Of a DNA stretch of 9,190 bases, positions 7,983 to 9,190 are shown one piece after another. The notes under the pieces are model-generated. The model saw nothing but the letters and a program-made list of their open reading frames with translations, had not been told where the DNA came from and did not search any database. Within the stretch, counting starts at the first letter, position 1, and each line of letters begins with the position of its first letter. The stretch is from CAZCCC01 sp964497245 (GTDB lineage Bacteria; Patescibacteriota; Patescibacteriia; Buchananbacterales; UBA6539): contig CAZCCC010000036.1 of NCBI GenBank assembly GCA_964497245.1, positions 1 through 9,190 of the forward strand. The letters run 5' to 3'. The position numbers were made by a program, and so were the translations under genes.

Positions 7983-8657
7983 TTATTTCTTTTGAAATTT
8001 TTCCAGAATCTCCCTTGCTTTATCCTTTCCTCCAAGCCCAAAAGCCAATCCTCCAGCCAAAGAAAACATAAAAACCAAACCGGTAAAAAGTATCTGAATC
8101 ATTTCTTTGGCTACACCAAGCTGAACAAGGGCAGCCATAAAAGTGAAAATTAAAACCGCCCATTTAGCTGCATTGGAAAAAAAATCAGCTGCTGACAAAT
8201 TAGCGGCAACTGAAGATTCTTTAACTAAAGTTTTTATCAAATTACTTACAATAAAACCGACGATTAAAATAACTACAGCAATAATAACATTTGGAATATA
8301 CATCACAATTTCCCTCAAAAAATCCGATATCTGTCCCAAACCAAGCATATCGGCGGTAGCCACTAAAACAACAATATATAAAAGCCATGTTATCATAAGG
8401 CCAAACATTCTGCTTATTTCCATCTTTAGACCTACTTTTTCCAGCATTTTTTTTATTCCCGTGACTTCAACTGCTTTATCAAGATAAACCCTTTTAACTA
8501 TTCTTGAAACCAATTTTCCCACTGCATCAGAAATAAACAATCCAACAACAAAAATAATTACGGCTCCAACAATATTCGGCACCAAATCAATAAATTTGAA
8601 CCAAACTTCTTTAAAAGAATTCGTTAAAATTAATCCCCAATTGTTTAAAATAGACAT
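7983..8657 (-). CDS. Conserved TM-helix-repeat (MscS-related) membrane protein
   Basis: This 224-aa integral membrane protein resembles the TM-helix repeat family (Pfam TM_helix, PF05552), which is often labelled mechanosensitive-channel-like. Two copies of one motif are visible. The first starts at LVPNIVGAVIIFVVGLFISD (25-44) and the second at YIPNVIIAVVILIVGFIVSN (120-139); both are a proline before a helix with a central glycine. Further hydrophobic helices lie at about 85-106, 165-182 and 187-207. The C-terminus carries the family hallmark AFGLGGKDKAREILE (205-219). The MscS beta domain and cytoplasmic cage are absent, so channel activity cannot be claimed. The ATG is supported by a full-strength ribosome binding site, AAAGGAGGT. 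The gene starts 29 bases after the pilin stop, so it is probably the second gene of that operon. The family assignment is firm, but the function is not known. Confidence 0.88.
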   Translation of the reverse strand: MSILNNWGLILTNSFKEVWFKFIDLVPNIVGAVIIFVVGLFISDAVGKLVSRIVKRVYLDKAVEVTGIKKMLEKVGLKMEISRMFGLMITWLLYIVVLVATADMLGLGQISDFLREIVMYIPNVIIAVVILIVGFIVSNLIKTLVKESSVAANLSAADFFSNAAKWAVLIFTFMAALVQLGVAKEMIQILFTGLVFMFSLAGGLAFGLGGKDKAREILEKFQKK

Positions 8658-8660
8658 ATT

Positions 8661-8669
8661 ACCTCCTTT
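8661..8669 (-). promoter_or_regulatory. Strong Shine-Dalgarno of the TM-helix gene
   Basis: The minus strand reads AAAGGAGGT, then AAT, then ATG, so GGAGG ends 4 bases before the start codon. It is a nine-base match to the usual 16S rRNA 3' end and fixes the start at 8657. It is the only gene of the four in this window with a clear ribosome binding site. Confidence 0.85.
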
Positions 8670-8673
8670 AGAA

Positions 8674-8707
8674 GCTAGGCGCTAATTTAAGCAGTAGCGC
8701 CGGTAGC
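8674..8707 (-). repeat. Intercistronic hairpin over the pilin stop codon
   Basis: GGCGCTA (8678-8684) and TAGCGCC (8695-8701) form a perfect 7-bp inverted repeat around a 10-nt loop. GCTA (8674-8677) and TAGC (8704-8707) extend it by four pairs across a two-base bulge. The structure covers the last pilin codons, its TAA (8687-8689) and part of the spacer, and ends just before the Shine-Dalgarno of the next gene. No T-run follows, so it is not a typical terminator. An mRNA-stabilising or differential-expression role is inferred. Confidence 0.5.
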
Positions 8708-9055
8708 AAGCATTAATTGAGTAATTGCAAATGAAGCCAAGGCATAGGAAATAAATATAATAACTAAACCAATAACTCCGGCAGAAATAATTTTTTTTGC
8801 TTGACTAACCTTTTCTTCACTACCTCCGGAAGTCATCCAGGTAAAGCCTCCATATAATACAATAATAATTGAGAGGATTCCCAAAAAACCAAATAAAACT
8901 CTCACTATAGCCATTATCCCCTCTCTGATATCTTTTGTTCCCAAGCCGGTATAAGTTCCATAATTTAATCCGACATCCAATGTTGCACCTAAGGCCGGCA
9001 CCACTGTTAAAGCAAAAATTGCTATAAAAACAGCTGGGAATATAATTTTTTTCAT
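8687..9055 (-). CDS. TrbC/VirB2-type pilin-like protein
   Basis: This is a small secreted or membrane protein (122 aa) of the type IV secretion pilin-like group (Pfam T4SS_pilin / TrbC-VirB2 type). It has an N-terminal signal peptide: MKK followed by a hydrophobic core to about residue 22, with a likely cleavage site near ALGA (21-24). Next comes a short polar segment ending in GLGTKDIREGI (37-47), then membrane helix 1 (about 48-70). The loop YGGFTWMTSGGSEEKVSQAK (68-87) is followed by helix 2 (about 89-113). This two-helix hairpin with the YGGF-WM-GG core is typical of Patescibacteria genomes, where such genes are often found without a VirB machinery. No VirB4, VirB6 or coupling ATPase gene is in the window, so a role in conjugation or secretion is not shown. 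The ATG follows an A-rich stretch without a clear Shine-Dalgarno motif. The first predicted promoter is just upstream, and the TM-helix gene follows 29 bases later. Confidence 0.85.
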   Translation of the reverse strand: MKKIIFPAVFIAIFALTVVPALGATLDVGLNYGTYTGLGTKDIREGIMAIVRVLFGFLGILSIIIVLYGGFTWMTSGGSEEKVSQAKKIISAGVIGLVIIFISYALASFAITQLMLATGATA

Positions 9056-9102
9056 TTTTTTATTCTACTTTAGTTTATAAATTGTATATTTAATCTGTTT
9101 TT

Positions 9103-9131
9103 AATATAGCACAAAATATAAATTATAACAA
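9103..9131 (-). promoter_or_regulatory. Promoter of pilin operon (TTGTTA-17-TATATT)
   Basis: On the minus strand the -35 box is TTGTTA (9126-9131), the spacer is 17 bases and the -10 box is TATATT (9103-9108), with TG one base before it (extended -10). The start site would be near 9096, giving a leader of about 40 nt to the pilin ATG. It overlaps a second candidate listed separately. Confidence 0.6.
9122..9130 (-). promoter_or_regulatory. Alternative extended -10 promoter, TGTTATAAT
   Basis: TGTTATAAT is a perfect extended -10 (TG, one base, consensus TATAAT). The matching -35 position holds only the weak TTTCTA (9145-9150), which extended -10 promoters tolerate. The start would be near 9115. 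Either or both of the two overlapping promoters could drive the pilin operon. The remaining bases 9132-9190 show no gene start and no clear terminator. Confidence 0.5.
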
Positions 9132-9190
9132 ATTTTAAGGGCTTTAGAAAGCAAATGGAACAGCCTTGAATGATATTTCAATGAATTTAT

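Noticed and set aside
8143..8487. 114-aa open frame on the plus strand
   Set aside because: It lies wholly antisense to the TM-helix gene, whose family motifs are clear. Its composition is the mirror of hydrophobic codons.
142..9055. Recoded genetic code (UGA as glycine) as in some Patescibacteria
   Set aside because: All four genes are full length under the standard code and end in TAG or TAA, so nothing supports recoding.

Overview
The window is an AT-rich bacterial segment in which all four recognisable genes lie on the minus strand. Read in transcription order (right to left) they are a small TrbC/VirB2-type pilin, a conserved TM-helix-repeat membrane protein, rpoB and rpoC. The source is most likely a Patescibacteria (Candidate Phyla Radiation, Parcubacteria-like) genome. 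The evidence is the pilin type (signal peptide, two membrane helices, a YGGF-WMTSGG core), which that group carries in quantity; the style of RpoB and RpoC, including a long charged insert in RpoC; and rpoBC not being attached to rplJL. This lineage call rests on remembered family features, not a search. The standard code reads through every gene, and the stops used are TAG (rpoB, rpoC) and TAA (the other two), so no recoding of UGA is needed.

Layout. Bases 1-141 are the rpoC 3' flank, with a strong hairpin terminator at 86-118 and a second GC-rich hairpin at 7-23. Bases 142-4065 are rpoC and 4069-7539 are rpoB, separated by 3 bases and clearly cotranscribed. Bases 7540-7982 are a 443-base non-coding gap. 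It holds a near-consensus promoter for rpoBC (7735-7763), a predicted leader of about 189 nt, and a pair of DnaA-box-like sites (7844-7863). Bases 7983-8657 (TM-helix protein) and 8687-9055 (pilin) form a second likely operon, with a 29-base spacer, an intercistronic hairpin at 8674-8707, and one or two extended -10 promoters at 9103-9131.

How the genes work together. RpoB and RpoC form the catalytic core of RNA polymerase, and all key catalytic and zinc-binding residues are present. The pilin and the TM-helix protein are envelope proteins, probably expressed together, with no obvious functional link to the polymerase. I found no mobile element, CRISPR array, RNA gene or defence system. The window is mainly housekeeping, and its more interesting parts are regulatory: the DnaA-box pair upstream of rpoB, the scarcity of Shine-Dalgarno sequences, and the intercistronic hairpin. 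Lineage-type inserts in RpoC are also notable.
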